Assembly: GCA_002729725.1 (NCBI GenBank)
Contig: PBYS01000088.1
Coordinates: 1 to 42,784 of the forward strand
Origin: Puniceicoccaceae bacterium
GTDB taxonomy: Bacteria > Verrucomicrobiota > Verrucomicrobiia > Opitutales > Coraliomargaritaceae
Length of the DNA: 42,784 nucleotides
Direction: 5' to 3'
Below the pieces are notes generated by a model that had not been told where the DNA came from, made no database searches, and worked only from the letters and a program-made list of their open reading frames with translations. Of the stretch, positions 1-10,500 are shown piece by piece; the stretch's first letter is position 1; each line of letters starts with the position of its first letter. A program made the position numbers and the translations under genes.

Positions 1-300
1 ATCGAATTCACCTCTAACAGCAAACACTCGCGCCAACAAAGTACAAGCTCTAAATCAAACCTGCGCCATTTTGCCAGAAACGACCTGAGTAGTTACGAAA
101 AATTACTGCTCAAAGGCGGCGCCGATAAGGACTTTCGAGTCAAATATAACGTCGCAAAAACGAAGGAGGATTTCGTAGCACTCGCGATCGAAGATGGCTT
201 TGAATTTACGGTAGCAGAATTGGAAGCCGTATTGAAAGAAGAAGAGCTCGATTTTGAATCCTCCGGCAACCCACGCTCACGAGCCGTTTGGTTGCGCTAA
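1..300 (+). CDS. Nif11-domain protein, 3' end only
   Basis: Frame 1 is open from the first base to the TAA at 298-300, and contains no ATG, so the gene begins upstream of the window or at a non-ATG codon. The last 60 or so residues have the Nif11 pattern: a helix ending SSYEKLLLKGG, then DKDFRVKYNVAKTKEDFVAL, then the typical IEDGFEFTVAELEAVLKE segment. Nif11 domains are known from cyanobacterial nitrogen-fixation neighbourhoods and as leader regions of ribosomally made, modified peptides (N11P). Here the residues after the domain (EELDFESSGNPRSRAVWLR) contain no Cys and no double-Gly cleavage site, so a natural-product precursor is not supported by this end. The next gene starts 50 bases downstream on the same strand. 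The domain assignment is from sequence pattern; the function of this protein is unknown. Confidence 0.7.
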   Translation: MEFTSNSKHSRQQSTSSKSNLRHFARNDLSSYEKLLLKGGADKDFRVKYNVAKTKEDFVALAIEDGFEFTVAELEAVLKEEELDFESSGNPRSRAVWLR

Positions 301-314
301 TGGGGAACCACCGC

Positions 315-334
315 GGGCGTCACAAGTGACGCCC
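315..334. repeat. REP-like palindrome in the gap after the Nif11 gene
   Basis: Two 9-base arms, GGGCGTCAC and GTGACGCCC, are separated by AA and followed by CCTACGA. It can form a strong hairpin but has no T-run on either side, so it resembles an intergenic REP element more than a terminator. It lies between the Nif11 stop and the start of the next gene. Confidence 0.6.
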
Positions 335-349
335 CTACGAAAGGAAATC

Positions 350-1351
350 ATGAAAACTCACACGACAAACTATGGCGAATTGAAAGGCATCACGAGCTCA
401 TCGCATTATGCGAGTGGCGCGTTAAAATCATGCATGTTGAATCAGAAGAACAGCTTACCCACTCCGATCGGCGAGTTGATTCCGCAATACAGCCCAGCTC
501 AATTCGGGGAACGGCAGAAGAAGCACCGCAGCTCGATCGATTTCTTTGAGAATGGCCAAATCAAAAGTGCCGCTCTGGACAAACAGACTTTATTGAAGAC
601 TCCGATTGGTGAAGTGGCGGCAGAACTCGTCACTTTTTATAAGGACGGCAGTATCAACCGAGTGTTTCCGCTCAATGGATTGATCGACGGCTTTTGGTCG
701 GAAGCCAACGAACGCGAAATGGCCGATGCGCTCCACCTCGACCTCTCCGTGGGTCAAGTAAATGCAAAAATCATCAGTCTACATTTCTACCCCAGCGGCG
801 CGCTCAAATCCCTAACCTTGTGGCCCGGCGAAGCCATGGAGCTCGAAACTCCGCTCGGCCCGATCGTCTGCCGCACAGGTCTTGCGCTCTACGAAGACGG
901 CACACTGCGCTCCGTGGAGCCAGCCAGCCCCGTCGAAGTGCCGCCCCCCGTAGGCCTCATTAAAGCCTATGACCCTGAGATCATCGGCATGCACGCCGAT
1001 CAAAACTCGCTCCAATTCTGCCCCACGGGACAACTAAGCGCAATCACCACCATCCACACTGGCATCCATGTCGTGGGCCCCGATGGTAAGGAAACCGACA
1101 TAGAACCCTATGAAGCCCCCTCTTACATCGATCCCGAGCAATTACGCACAGTGCCGATGAAGCTAAGCTTTACGCCCGAGCGTGTTCACATCGAAGCTCG
1201 CCAGTCCTATGATTACAGCCTGAGCCAATATCAGTTTGCACAATTCAAGCACACACGCGTGGTCAAAGCCGTCTGCGCCGGCTGCCCAGGCGACGAAAGC
1301 TGCTGCCTAAACGGAGGTGAAGGCGTGAGCGATTGCGGCGGCTGTGGCTAG
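350..1351 (+). CDS. MORN-like repeat protein with Cys-rich C-terminal tail, function unknown
   Basis: 333 residues. The ATG at 350 is chosen over an upstream one at 254 because AAGGA lies 5 bases before it and the upstream one overlaps the preceding gene. The protein is built of repeated units of the MORN-variant type, each with an F/Y-x(2)-G-x-L/I-K/R-S core: YASGALKSCML, FFENGQIKSAAL, FYKDGSINRVFPL, FYPSGALKSLTL, LYEDGTLRSVEP and FCPTGQLSAITT, several preceded by TPIGE-like turns. There is no signal peptide or membrane segment. The last 26 residues hold six Cys in the order C-x2-C-x5-C-C-x9-C-x2-C, which could bind metal or an iron-sulfur cluster or be a modification target. Proteins with this repeat arrangement occur in many anaerobes as conserved hypotheticals, from memory and unchecked. 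It may be cotranscribed with the Nif11 gene. I do not assign a function. Confidence 0.8.
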   Translation: MKTHTTNYGELKGITSSSHYASGALKSCMLNQKNSLPTPIGELIPQYSPAQFGERQKKHRSSIDFFENGQIKSAALDKQTLLKTPIGEVAAELVTFYKDGSINRVFPLNGLIDGFWSEANEREMADALHLDLSVGQVNAKIISLHFYPSGALKSLTLWPGEAMELETPLGPIVCRTGLALYEDGTLRSVEPASPVEVPPPVGLIKAYDPEIIGMHADQNSLQFCPTGQLSAITTIHTGIHVVGPDGKETDIEPYEAPSYIDPEQLRTVPMKLSFTPERVHIEARQSYDYSLSQYQFAQFKHTRVVKAVCAGCPGDESCCLNGGEGVSDCGGCG

Positions 1352-1427
1352 AAGCGAATATCGGAGGGTGAAGGACGTCAATCGGGCCCAAAGGCAAGCA
1401 CACGCACCAGAAACTGCTAAAATAGAG

Positions 1428-2849
1428 TCAACTAGTTTGAATGCCTAAGGCATTGTTTATAATGCCAAACATTTCGTAGTTCTTAACAAATGCGGGCACG
1501 GTTTCCGAACCTGGGCCGAAAGCAAAGAGCTCGACACACTCGGCAGTGTGCTTGCTCGAAGTCCAACCAACTGCAGTCATCTCTTTAATCTGCGGGCCAA
1601 AGGCTTCGATAAATGCCCCGCTCAAATACTTCGCCTGAGAGTCGATCGCACCTTGAACTATGGCTGCTTGGTCTGGGGTCGCATCAATGCCGAAGGCCAT
1701 CTTTACGTATTTAGGCTCAAACTGCTGAGCCTCCATCAAACGCTGGTGCAACCATTCGAAGCTATACTTGATCTGATTGATCTGCTCTAGCGCGGGTCCA
1801 CTATCATTATAGCTGACGCCGGCTCCATTGAGCTGGCAGCCCCCAGTGCCGTGGTCAGTCGTAATCACAAGCATGGTGTCGGGATGCGCGTCAATATACT
1901 CCAGCGCGACCGGAATACAGGCATCAAATTCTAAAAATTCGCGCAAAATCGCTCCAGCGTCGTTGGCATGGCCGGCATGGTCCACACGTCCAGCTTCGAC
2001 CTGTAGTAAGAAGCCGTCTTCAGCCTGATCCAGCCGAGCCAATGCAGCACGGAACATATCGATCAAACCAGGTGTACCTGGCTCCGCTCCATCGCTTTCT
2101 CGATCGATCATATAGGGGATGTGACTGTCTGCAAACAAACCGAGTAAAGGTCCCTGCCCCTTGGCGGCGGCTGCGAGTTCACTGCCATTTTTCACGTAAG
2201 TGTAACCCTGATCTTTAAATTGAGGAATGAGCTTGTTTACACTGCCGTCTTCTTGCTTTTGGGTGAAATGGCGTGCGCCGCCTCCAAGGATCACATCAAT
2301 TCCGCGCTCGAAATACTGTTGCGCAATTTCATCTTCCATATTGCGCTTGGCCACATTGGCCGCAAAGCCTGCGGGCGTGGCATGCGTAACGCGGCAGGTC
2401 GTCACCAGCCCGGTGGCTTTACCGGCTTCCTTGGCATAGCTAAGGATCGGCTTCAGAGATTCCCCCCCGGGCGTGACATTAACGGCGCCATTGTTGATCC
2501 GTTGCCCGCAGCCCCACGAACTGGCGGCTGCCGAGGAATCGGTCACTGGCGAACTGGCGGACGCTGTGTCCTGATACGCACGATGAATGTCTTTGCGCTC
2601 GAAGAGTTGGATCCAATTCAAGGGCTGCTGTTGGTGATGCAGCTTCCAATGGTGCGCCAGCCCCACAGTGCCATTGGACAAGCCGTCCACGACCAAGAAA
2701 ATAACATTTTTAGCCTGTCCTGCAACCTTGGGCAGCTTATCAGGATGATTTCCTGAAGCCGTAGCCGAACCTGTAAGCAGAGAAGCCGCACCAGCCAAGC
2801 CGGACATTTTCAGAAATTGGCGTCGAGAAGAAGGCGTAACATTTTCCAT
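1428..2849 (-). CDS. Tat-exported alkaline phosphatase
   Basis: 473 residues. The N-terminus has a twin-arginine signal, SSRRQFLKMSG followed by a hydrophobic Ala/Leu stretch, so the enzyme should be exported folded. The PhoA-type core is clear: NVIFLVVDG with the first metal-binding Asp near residue 55, TDSSAAASSWGCG with the likely nucleophile Ser105, VDHAGHANDA (metal ligands), TTDHGTGG, and SSKHTAECVELFAFGPG with the late His ligand. The expected reaction is hydrolysis of phosphomonoesters to release phosphate in the periplasm. Length is normal for the family. It is transcribed alone, away from the small lipoprotein gene. Polyphosphate kinase lies nearby on the other strand, giving a loose phosphate-metabolism theme; no Pho-box was identified. 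Confidence 0.93.
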   Translation of the reverse strand: MENVTPSSRRQFLKMSGLAGAASLLTGSATASGNHPDKLPKVAGQAKNVIFLVVDGLSNGTVGLAHHWKLHHQQQPLNWIQLFERKDIHRAYQDTASASSPVTDSSAAASSWGCGQRINNGAVNVTPGGESLKPILSYAKEAGKATGLVTTCRVTHATPAGFAANVAKRNMEDEIAQQYFERGIDVILGGGARHFTQKQEDGSVNKLIPQFKDQGYTYVKNGSELAAAAKGQGPLLGLFADSHIPYMIDRESDGAEPGTPGLIDMFRAALARLDQAEDGFLLQVEAGRVDHAGHANDAGAILREFLEFDACIPVALEYIDAHPDTMLVITTDHGTGGCQLNGAGVSYNDSGPALEQINQIKYSFEWLHQRLMEAQQFEPKYVKMAFGIDATPDQAAIVQGAIDSQAKYLSGAFIEAFGPQIKEMTAVGWTSSKHTAECVELFAFGPGSETVPAFVKNYEMFGIINNALGIQTS

Positions 2850-2923
2850 ATAATATAAGAGCTAGCAGTTTAATCTCACTGCGAAAGCAGGAAATGCAGA
2901 TTCTAGGCTATTTCACACAAACA

Positions 2924-2958
2924 TAAAAAAACGCCGCTCTCGCAATGAGAACGACGTT
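2924..2958 (-). terminator. Rho-independent terminator of the small lipoprotein gene
   Basis: Read on the minus strand, AACGTCGTTCTC (2958-2947) pairs with GAGAGCGGCGTT (2941-2930), including two G-U pairs, across a 5-base loop. A run of T follows at 2930-2924. It begins 25 bases after the lipoprotein stop codon. Confidence 0.85.
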
Positions 2959-2983
2959 GAAAGATTCGAACGAGAGCCGAAAA

Positions 2984-3208
2984 CTAGTCACGATAGCCTT
3001 CGATGTTGCCAGATTTGTAACGTTCCATCAAGAGACCAGAACCTGTAGAGCCTTCATAGGCAGTCTTTTGAGTCGCAGCTTCGTCACTCATCGTGCCAGA
3101 GCCAGTTGTAGTTGCGGCTTCCTCTGAAGTAGCCCCGTTATCATTAGATGCGCAGCCTGTAAAGAAGAGCGCGGCGATGAGAAGTGTAATAATGTGTGAT
3201 AGTTTCAT
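2984..3208 (-). CDS. Small secreted lipoprotein, function unknown
   Basis: 74 residues. A short charged start (MKLSH) and a hydrophobic stretch end in the lipobox FTGC, so Cys19 should be lipidated after signal peptidase II cleavage. The mature part is about 55 residues, rich in Ser, Thr, Ala and Glu and probably disordered, ending in ERYKSGNIEGYRD. It resembles the many small entericidin-like or unassigned lipoproteins but lacks features that would name a family. It is monocistronic, with its own downstream terminator at 2924-2958. The ATG at 3206-3208 fits the lipoprotein signal exactly. Confidence 0.8.
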   Translation of the reverse strand: MKLSHIITLLIAALFFTGCASNDNGATSEEAATTTGSGTMSDEAATQKTAYEGSTGSGLLMERYKSGNIEGYRD

Positions 3209-3400
3209 AATATATAATGAGTTGCGTCCCTACATTCTGCCATTTTTTCGATGATTGCAACACTCTTGAGGTTTATTCTTCAATTCAATTAGGGTCTCGC
3301 CTAATAATCAAACGCCTACTCACTGTTAAAATTAAGTACTAGGCGGGCTCTGACTTGCCTAAGCGCCCGAACCCTCACATGGTCAAAGATTTCACACACG

Positions 3401-5563
3401 ATGAGCACCGCTAATACTACACACACACATCCCCGTTTCCCATATTTCAACCGTGAATTAAGCTGGTTGGCCTTTAATCGGCGCGTATTAGAACAAGCAG
3501 AGTCGACCGAGTACCCTCTGCTAGAACGTATGAAGTTTCTGGCATTCGTCAGCTCTAACCTCGACGAATTCTTCGAGATCCGAGTCGCGGGCTTACTGCA
3601 ACAAGTAAAATCAGGTGCCATCGAGCGCGGCCCAGACGGCCTCGGCCCGAAGGAGCAGCTGCGCCGTATCCAGAGCATCTGCAAACGCCTAGTTGCCGAT
3701 CAGTATGACTGCTGGGAGCAGCAAATCGTCCCAGGCCTGAAAGAGTCTGACATTCTATTTTCCAGTATCGATGAATTGACGCGCACCGAAAAAAAGTGGG
3801 TCGAAACCTACTTCGAAGAGCAAATATTTCCTGTGCTCACCCCACTGGCGATCGATCCGGCGCACCCTTTCCCACAGCTGACCAATAAAGCGCTCTATAT
3901 ATTGGCGTCTATTGACGACCCGGAGACGCGTATCATCGAGCGCATGATGGCGATCATTCCGATCCCGCGTGTGCTGCCTCGCATCATCAAGGTGGGCGCG
4001 ACGCGCCGTGGGAAGCCTGAAGTCTATGTGTTCCTGAGCGATATCGTGCAGCGCTTCATTAAGCGTCTGTTCCCTGGCTACCGTGTCACCTCGTCGGTGC
4101 CTTTCCGCATTACGCGTAATAGTGATCTCTACATTGATGAAGAAGAAGTCGAAAACTTGCTGCGAAAGATCGAGGAGGAGCTGATGAACATGCACAAAGG
4201 CGCAGCGGTACGTCTAGAGATCGCAAAGGGGGCCGACCCAGCGCTGATGCAAGAGTTCTTAGAGGCTATCAAGCTACAGCCGGAGAATGTCTATACCATC
4301 GACGGCCCGCTTAATTTCTTTCGTTTGATGAGTGCATACGACCTAATCGATCGCCCCGACCTGAAGTTTCCGCATCACACGCCCTATATGCCCAAAGAGC
4401 TCGAGAATCCGGAACGCATCTTCGAGCAAATCGCAACTAAGGACGTCTTGCTACATCATCCCTATGAGAGCTTCCAGCCCTTTATCGACTTTCTCAACCA
4501 AGCTGCACGCGACCCGCAGGTATTTGCCATCAAGCAAACACTCTACCGGACTTCCGGCGACTCTCCCATTATCAAGGCACTCATGGAGGCCTCTCGCCGT
4601 GGTAAGCAAGTCACTGTCTTGGTCGAAATTAAAGCACGCTTCGACGAGGCCAACAACATCCAGTGGGCTCGCCAGCTGGAAGATGTTGGGGTGCACGTCG
4701 TATATGGCTTGGTCGGCCTAAAGACACACTGTAAGACATGCATGGTCGTCCGCCGCGAAGGCACCACGCTACGCCGCTACGTCCACCTAGGCACGGGTAA
4801 CTACAATCCCAAGACTGCCCGCCTCTACACAGACCTCAGCTTCTTTACCTGCAAGGAAGACATCACCAGCGAAGTGGCGGGACTCTTCAACACACTAACC
4901 GGCTTCTCGCTCACTCCGAGCTTTAAGAAATTACTGGTCGCCCCCTTTACTCTACACAGCAATATGCAAAAGCACATCCGTGCCGAAACGCGTAATGCTA
5001 AGGCTGGCAAGCCAGCACGCATCATCGTGCAGACCAATAGCTTGGTCGACCAAGAGACCATTGATAACCTCTATCGTGCCTCCCAGGCCGGGGTCAAAAT
5101 CGACTTAATCGTGCGCGGTATTTGTAACTTAGTGCCCAATATTAAGGGCGTCAGCGACAATATCCGAGTACGCAGTATCCTAGGTCGCTACTTAGAACAC
5201 AGTCGTATTTTCTACTTCGAAAATAGCAGCGGTAGTCAGCCTCACATCTTTGCCGGCAGTGCGGACTGGATGCCACGCAATTTCTATCGCCGCATTGAAG
5301 CGATTTTCCCCATCGAAGATCCTGACAACCGCCAGCGCGTAATCGACTTGCTCGACACTTATCTCAAAGACACTCGTAACGCACGCATACTCCGAGCCAA
5401 CGGATCCTACCACAAGCCCGCTCGCAAAAAAGGTGCCGAACTTTTCAGCGCCCAGGAGTCTTTCTTGCAACAGTTCGAAGCCAAGCGCGGCGCTCAAGCA
5501 CAGCAGGAACTCACCGAGGACAGCAAGATCACACCGGTCACCGAAGTCGAAAATCCGGAATAA
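3401..5563 (+). CDS. ppk1: Polyphosphate kinase PPK1
   Basis: 720 residues, the usual PPK1 length. It reversibly transfers the terminal phosphate of ATP to a growing polyphosphate chain. Domains in order: the N-terminal helical domain starting [19 protein letters not shown], the head domain, and two phospholipase-D-like C-terminal domains. The autophosphorylated His is expected in [19 protein letters not shown] (His462), and a second conserved His is in [13 protein letters not shown] (His600). The segments [18 protein letters not shown] and [15 protein letters not shown] are also typical. No good ribosome binding site precedes the ATG at 3401, but the family N-terminus begins right after it. 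The 30-residue C-terminal tail after RANGSYHKP is poorly conserved and Gln/Glu-rich. The gene is followed on the same strand by the topoisomerase gene after 103 bases. Confidence 0.97.
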   Translation: MSTANTTHTHPRFPYFNRELSWLAFNRRVLEQAESTEYPLLERMKFLAFVSSNLDEFFEIRVAGLLQQVKSGAIERGPDGLGPKEQLRRIQSICKRLVADQYDCWEQQIVPGLKESDILFSSIDELTRTEKKWVETYFEEQIFPVLTPLAIDPAHPFPQLTNKALYILASIDDPETRIIERMMAIIPIPRVLPRIIKVGATRRGKPEVYVFLSDIVQRFIKRLFPGYRVTSSVPFRITRNSDLYIDEEEVENLLRKIEEELMNMHKGAAVRLEIAKGADPALMQEFLEAIKLQPENVYTIDGPLNFFRLMSAYDLIDRPDLKFPHHTPYMPKELENPERIFEQIATKDVLLHHPYESFQPFIDFLNQAARDPQVFAIKQTLYRTSGDSPIIKALMEASRRGKQVTVLVEIKARFDEANNIQWARQLEDVGVHVVYGLVGLKTHCKTCMVVRREGTTLRRYVHLGTGNYNPKTARLYTDLSFFTCKEDITSEVAGLFNTLTGFSLTPSFKKLLVAPFTLHSNMQKHIRAETRNAKAGKPARIIVQTNSLVDQETIDNLYRASQAGVKIDLIVRGICNLVPNIKGVSDNIRVRSILGRYLEHSRIFYFENSSGSQPHIFAGSADWMPRNFYRRIEAIFPIEDPDNRQRVIDLLDTYLKDTRNARILRANGSYHKPARKKGAELFSAQESFLQQFEAKRGAQAQQELTEDSKITPVTEVENPE

Positions 5564-5666
5564 AACGCTCGGACCTCTCTGCGACAACAGTCCAAACGAG
5601 TCCGCGCCACCGCTGCTTAAAACTTTCGCCCTTTCAATTTCCTCCCAATTTCATATTCAAGAATAA

Positions 5667-7520
5667 ATGTCCGCCGAATATAACGAAGATAGTATCAAAT
5701 CACTCGACTGGAAACAGCACATCCGCCTGCGCCCCGGCATGTATATCGGAAAACTCGGCGACGGCTCGTCCTCCGACGACGGCATTTATATTCTACTTAA
5801 AGAGGTCATCGACAACTCGATCGATGAGTTTGTCATGGGCAACGGCAAGCTGATCGAGGTCAACATCGACGGCACCCACGTCTCGGTGCGCGACTACGGC
5901 CGCGGCATCCCTCTCGGTAAACTAAAAGACTGCGCCTCCAAGATTAATACTGGCGCAAAATACGATTCTGAAGCCTTCAAAAAGTCCGTTGGCCTCAATG
6001 GCGTCGGCATCAAGGCAGTCAACGCCCTCTCCTCCGAGTTTGAAATCCAAGCTTACCGCGAGGGCAAGACCCGCTGCGTCAGCTTTTCGCAGGGCGAAGT
6101 CGTCAACGAAGACCTAAAAGACCGCAGCGATACAGAATCCAAAGACGGCACCGCACTCCGCTTCGACGCCGACCCCGAGATCTTCGGCAGCGTCCGCTTC
6201 CGCGACGATTACGTCGAAGACATGCTCTGGAACTACGCCTATCTCAACAGCGGACTGACCATTGTTTACAACGGCAAAAAATTTAAGTCCGAAAAAGGCC
6301 TACACGATCTCTTGGACAACAAGATCGACGGCGAGCCGATGTATCCAATCATCCACCTCAAGGATACCGACATCGAAATCGCCTTTACCCACAACGAATC
6401 CTACGGCGAGGATTACTACTCCTTCGTCAACGGTCAACACACCACCATGGGCGGCACCCACCTCGCCGCCTTTCGTGAAGCGCTAGCCAAGACCATCAAA
6501 GACTTCTATAAAAAAGACTTCGATGCCGTCGACATCCGCACCTCGATCTGTGCCGCCGTCAGTATTAAAGTCGAAGAGCCCGTTTTCGAATCACAGACCA
6601 AGACCAAGCTCGGCTCACAAGACATGGGCCCCAAGGGCCCCACCGTGCGCACCTTCATGAATAACTTTATGAAGCAGGCCTTGGACAATTACCTGCACCG
6701 CAACCCCGAGACCGCTGAGATCCTCAGCAAGAAGATTCAAGAGTCCGAGCGCAACCGCAAGGAGCTGAAGGGCATTCAAAAGCTCGCCCGCGAGCGCGCA
6801 CGCAAGGCCAAGGTACACAACAAAAAACTACGCGACTGCCGCGTCCACCTCGACACCAAAAAGGACGGCCGTCTCGACTCCACCCTCTTTATTACCGAGG
6901 GCGATTCCGCTTCGGGCTCCATCACCAAGGCGCGCGACGTCAACTCACAAGCAGTGTTCTCACTCAAGGGCAAGCCGCTCAACTCCTTCGGGCTGACTAA
7001 GAAAGTCGTTTACGAGAACGAAGAGTTCAACCTCCTCCAGGACGCGCTCAACATCGAGAACGGCCTCGAGGACCTACGCTATAACAATGTCGTGATCGCC
7101 ACCGATGCCGACGTCGACGGCATGCACATCCGCCTGCTACTGATTACTTTCTTCCTCCAATTCTTCCCAGAACTCATAAAGCAAGGGCACCTTCACATCT
7201 TGCAAACGCCCCTCTTCCGCGTGCGTAATAAGAAGGTCACCCGCTACTGCTACACCGAAGAAGAGCGCCTCGCCGCAATCGAAGAGTGCAAGCCCAAGCC
7301 AGAAATCACCCGCTTCAAAGGCCTCGGTGAAATCTCCCCCGACGAATTTCAACACTTCATCGGCAAGAATATCCGCTTGGACCCCGTAATCATCCCTAAG
7401 GGCATGACGATTAAAGAAATGCTCACTTTCTACATGGGCAAAAACACACCCGAGCGCCAAGAGTTTATCATCGACAATCTCAAGGTTGAAAAAGACAAAG
7501 TCGACGAAGCCGTTGCGTAA
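5667..7520 (+). CDS. parE: DNA topoisomerase IV subunit B (ParE-type)
   Basis: 617 residues, the ParE rather than the longer GyrB length. The GHKL ATPase domain shows [26 protein letters not shown] and [14 protein letters not shown]. The transducer domain includes QTKTKLGS. The TOPRIM domain has TEGDSASGS with the catalytic Glu and [10 protein letters not shown] with the metal-binding Asp pair, and the C-terminus ends with [12 protein letters not shown] and the tail helix. The enzyme should form a heterotetramer with a ParC-type subunit to decatenate or relax DNA in an ATP-dependent way. No A subunit is in the window; the next gene is an unrelated secreted protein. ParE is favoured over GyrB by length and by the [11 protein letters not shown] segment, but the two paralogues are close. 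Confidence 0.92.
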   Translation: MSAEYNEDSIKSLDWKQHIRLRPGMYIGKLGDGSSSDDGIYILLKEVIDNSIDEFVMGNGKLIEVNIDGTHVSVRDYGRGIPLGKLKDCASKINTGAKYDSEAFKKSVGLNGVGIKAVNALSSEFEIQAYREGKTRCVSFSQGEVVNEDLKDRSDTESKDGTALRFDADPEIFGSVRFRDDYVEDMLWNYAYLNSGLTIVYNGKKFKSEKGLHDLLDNKIDGEPMYPIIHLKDTDIEIAFTHNESYGEDYYSFVNGQHTTMGGTHLAAFREALAKTIKDFYKKDFDAVDIRTSICAAVSIKVEEPVFESQTKTKLGSQDMGPKGPTVRTFMNNFMKQALDNYLHRNPETAEILSKKIQESERNRKELKGIQKLARERARKAKVHNKKLRDCRVHLDTKKDGRLDSTLFITEGDSASGSITKARDVNSQAVFSLKGKPLNSFGLTKKVVYENEEFNLLQDALNIENGLEDLRYNNVVIATDADVDGMHIRLLLITFFLQFFPELIKQGHLHILQTPLFRVRNKKVTRYCYTEEERLAAIEECKPKPEITRFKGLGEISPDEFQHFIGKNIRLDPVIIPKGMTIKEMLTFYMGKNTPERQEFIIDNLKVEKDKVDEAVA

Positions 7521-7582
7521 GCAGCGTAGCGCCAAACGCTCCGATGCTTGACTCCGTCATTTATTTAACGGAGAATAAAACA

Positions 7583-10500
7583 GTGAGAGCATCCATTACC
7601 CTATTCTACATTTTGCTTCTGGTCACGCCTGCTTGGTTGAAAGCAGAGCCCGTTGCTGTGAAGGCATTAGAAACGATCCCTTGTAGTCAAACGATCCGCA
7701 CAGCGACTGCGCTATATAACGATGGGCGAGGCAATCCCACTGACTTCGAAACCGCCTTCGAGCTGTTTGAATCTGCCGCAGATCAAGGGGATCCAGTCGC
7801 ACAGTATTACACTGGCCATATGTATCTGAATGCGCGCGGTACATTCCTCGACACAAAGGCGGCTTGGCGATATTTCAAACTGGCCGCCGACCAAGGCGTC
7901 GATCGCGCATACGGCAGACTGTCATACATGCTGACAAGGGGCTTATCTGTTGCGCAGGATTGGCCGCGCGCAATACATTACTTACGAATTGCCGCTCAAT
8001 CGGATGTGCAGTCGATGAACAACCTCGCCAACTACATCATCGCAGGCAAAACTGCGGGAACAGAAGTAGAGGCCCTCGACCTACTGAAAAAAGCCGTCGC
8101 AGCTAATAACTTAAATGCACTCAATAACCTCGGTTATTACCATACCTCAGGCACCCTCTCGCAGCCCGATCCTGAATATGGCATCCAGCTACTACTGCGA
8201 GCTGTCGAGCTCGGCGACACACGTGCGCTTGACAATCTTTGGAGATTACGGCGAGGGCGCTCCCAGTTAGTTAAAAAAGAACACGCCGCCATCCAAAACT
8301 TGCCCAGTGCCACCAAGCACAGTGAAAAAGAGGCGTATAAATGGATTCGCGAGCCGGTAGCCGTCTATCGTCAGGCCGGAATCGAAGCAGGCCTAGACAG
8401 ATTAGAAGATACATTAAACGTCTGGTTGCGATCCAATCGTCTCTATCCATTCCGCCGTCAAGTTTGGTGGGAAGCGCAAGCATTGAGTGGCCGTGAAGAC
8501 CCAGAATGGAGCTATCGCTTGTATCAGTGGCTCTATCAAAAATGCAAAGCTGACTACCTGCGCAGAAATCCGAATAAGGTCTACCTCGACTCCGCGATGC
8601 TACACAATTTAAGCAAAGAACAACTCGCCACTGGACGCATCGCGGGTATGGCGCAGACCAGCGAATGGGTCTATCAAGGTTTCCTTGCCAACGAGCGCAT
8701 CGACCTCAACTTACAGCCTGCTGAGGCCATGCAACTCGGCCAACCAAAACTGCCTCGAACCTGGCAACTACAGACCGTGGTCCATATGCAACCAGGCTCC
8801 CATAACAGCAAAAAAAAAATTGGCACTCCCCTATTCTATGGCGACATTTTCGGACTCATAGTGTTACCACGAGCCGACCTCTACCAAGGTGCATGGCGGG
8901 GCACACTGGGTTACACTCAATGGATTCGAGATTGGGTCGATGCCGTCCTTCGCCATGGCATCGAAAACGCAGTCTCACGCCCCAATGAAGTTTGGCAGGC
9001 ACAAGCAGATGCCGCGTTCCTCGACGCTCAAGTTTATGAATGGCTTGGCTTCTACAACAAAGCACTTCAGCAATATGCCATCCCCATAGACAGCAATCAA
9101 AGCGGATATGCTTCCCGCCACTTACATGAGGCGCGCACACGAAAAGTTCGGCTCGAACTAAACAGTCATCAATCTCCCAGTGAAAATCTGGAATCTTTAC
9201 AAACCCTACGACAACTTCGAAAGGACAACAAATTCGACACAACAAGGGCTCCGCTTGAGGTGGACCTAGCCATCGCCAGCCTGCTTCGCCATGAGGGCCA
9301 ACATCAAGCCGCCCGTGAAAAACTCGACGACGTGCTCTCAGCGGCCACCTCAGAGCGACTCTTTCTCGCAAGGATTGATGCACTGCGCCAACGCGCGATC
9401 TGGGGCTTAGCAGACCAAGACACCACTCAGGTCGAAGACGATCTAATACAACTACTGCAGCTAAGCAGATCCAAAGGGCTCAAGATCAACGAACCTGAAC
9501 TCTACCATCTCTATGCACGTCTGAAAGCCAGCCAGGGTGACATCGCCGCCGCCATCGACCTGCAGCATACTTCCATCGAATTCTGTGAATCGATCGACCT
9601 CTACGCATGGCTCCCCCTACGTTACCTAGAGCTGGCCGAATGGTATCAGCAAATTGGCAACGATGCCCTAGTAGAACACTATCTGCAGCTGGCTCGAAAG
9701 CTCATCAATCAACCCGGCGCCGAATATCCGCAATGGATCCGCAAAGCGACCAAAGACAGATTGCAACAAAACTCGTCCACAAACAATACGGCAAAAACGC
9801 CCAACGCAGATACTCGACAGCCGCACAAGCCGCCGCAGACGGCTTCGTCCTCCGGCGCGAAAACCAGCGTCCAAGCGATCGATCTCCAACCAGTGAAACT
9901 CGTCTCGGTTCCAATTAAGGGCAAACCCGCGCTTGGCCTTTTCACACTCACAAACTCGAGCGCAAACACTCAAAGCCTGCAGCTAACTGCGGCTGGGCAC
10001 ATCCAGCATTTCCAGGCAACTTCGCAGGGCGACTATCAACTAAGCCTCAATCTGAACAAGGATTTCACCCTACGCAGCCTTGATATCGAGCTGCAAGGCA
10101 ACACTCAATATTTGATCTATGTCGACGCACCGGCAGGACAAGAACCATTGGATTTAACACTCACCACAACTCCAGACGAAGGGCAGACTCAACAAGCCAC
10201 TTTTCAATTCCACGAAAGTGGTGACGCAAATGAAAACGCTGTCATCAATGCCGCCTACCTCGAGGGTAATCCATTTTATATGGTCAGCGTGTTCCACCTC
10301 CTACAGCGGAGCGAGCAATCATCCGCCACCTCGCTGGACCTACGCATTCGCGCCTCCTCTCCCGCGCGAATCGAAGCTTACAGCGGTGATGGCGAACTCA
10401 TTTTCATCGATGCCGATGGCGACGGAACCTTCACTTCCCCCGGCGATATTCTGCGTAGCGACACCGATAGCGACGGACACCCCAATGTCCCCTTCCTAAC

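Noticed and set aside
1276..1351. Cys-rich tail of the MORN-like protein as a lanthipeptide-type core
   Set aside because: It has a Gly-Gly pair and Cys but almost no Ser/Thr, and it is the end of a 333-residue repeat protein; no modifying enzyme is visible.
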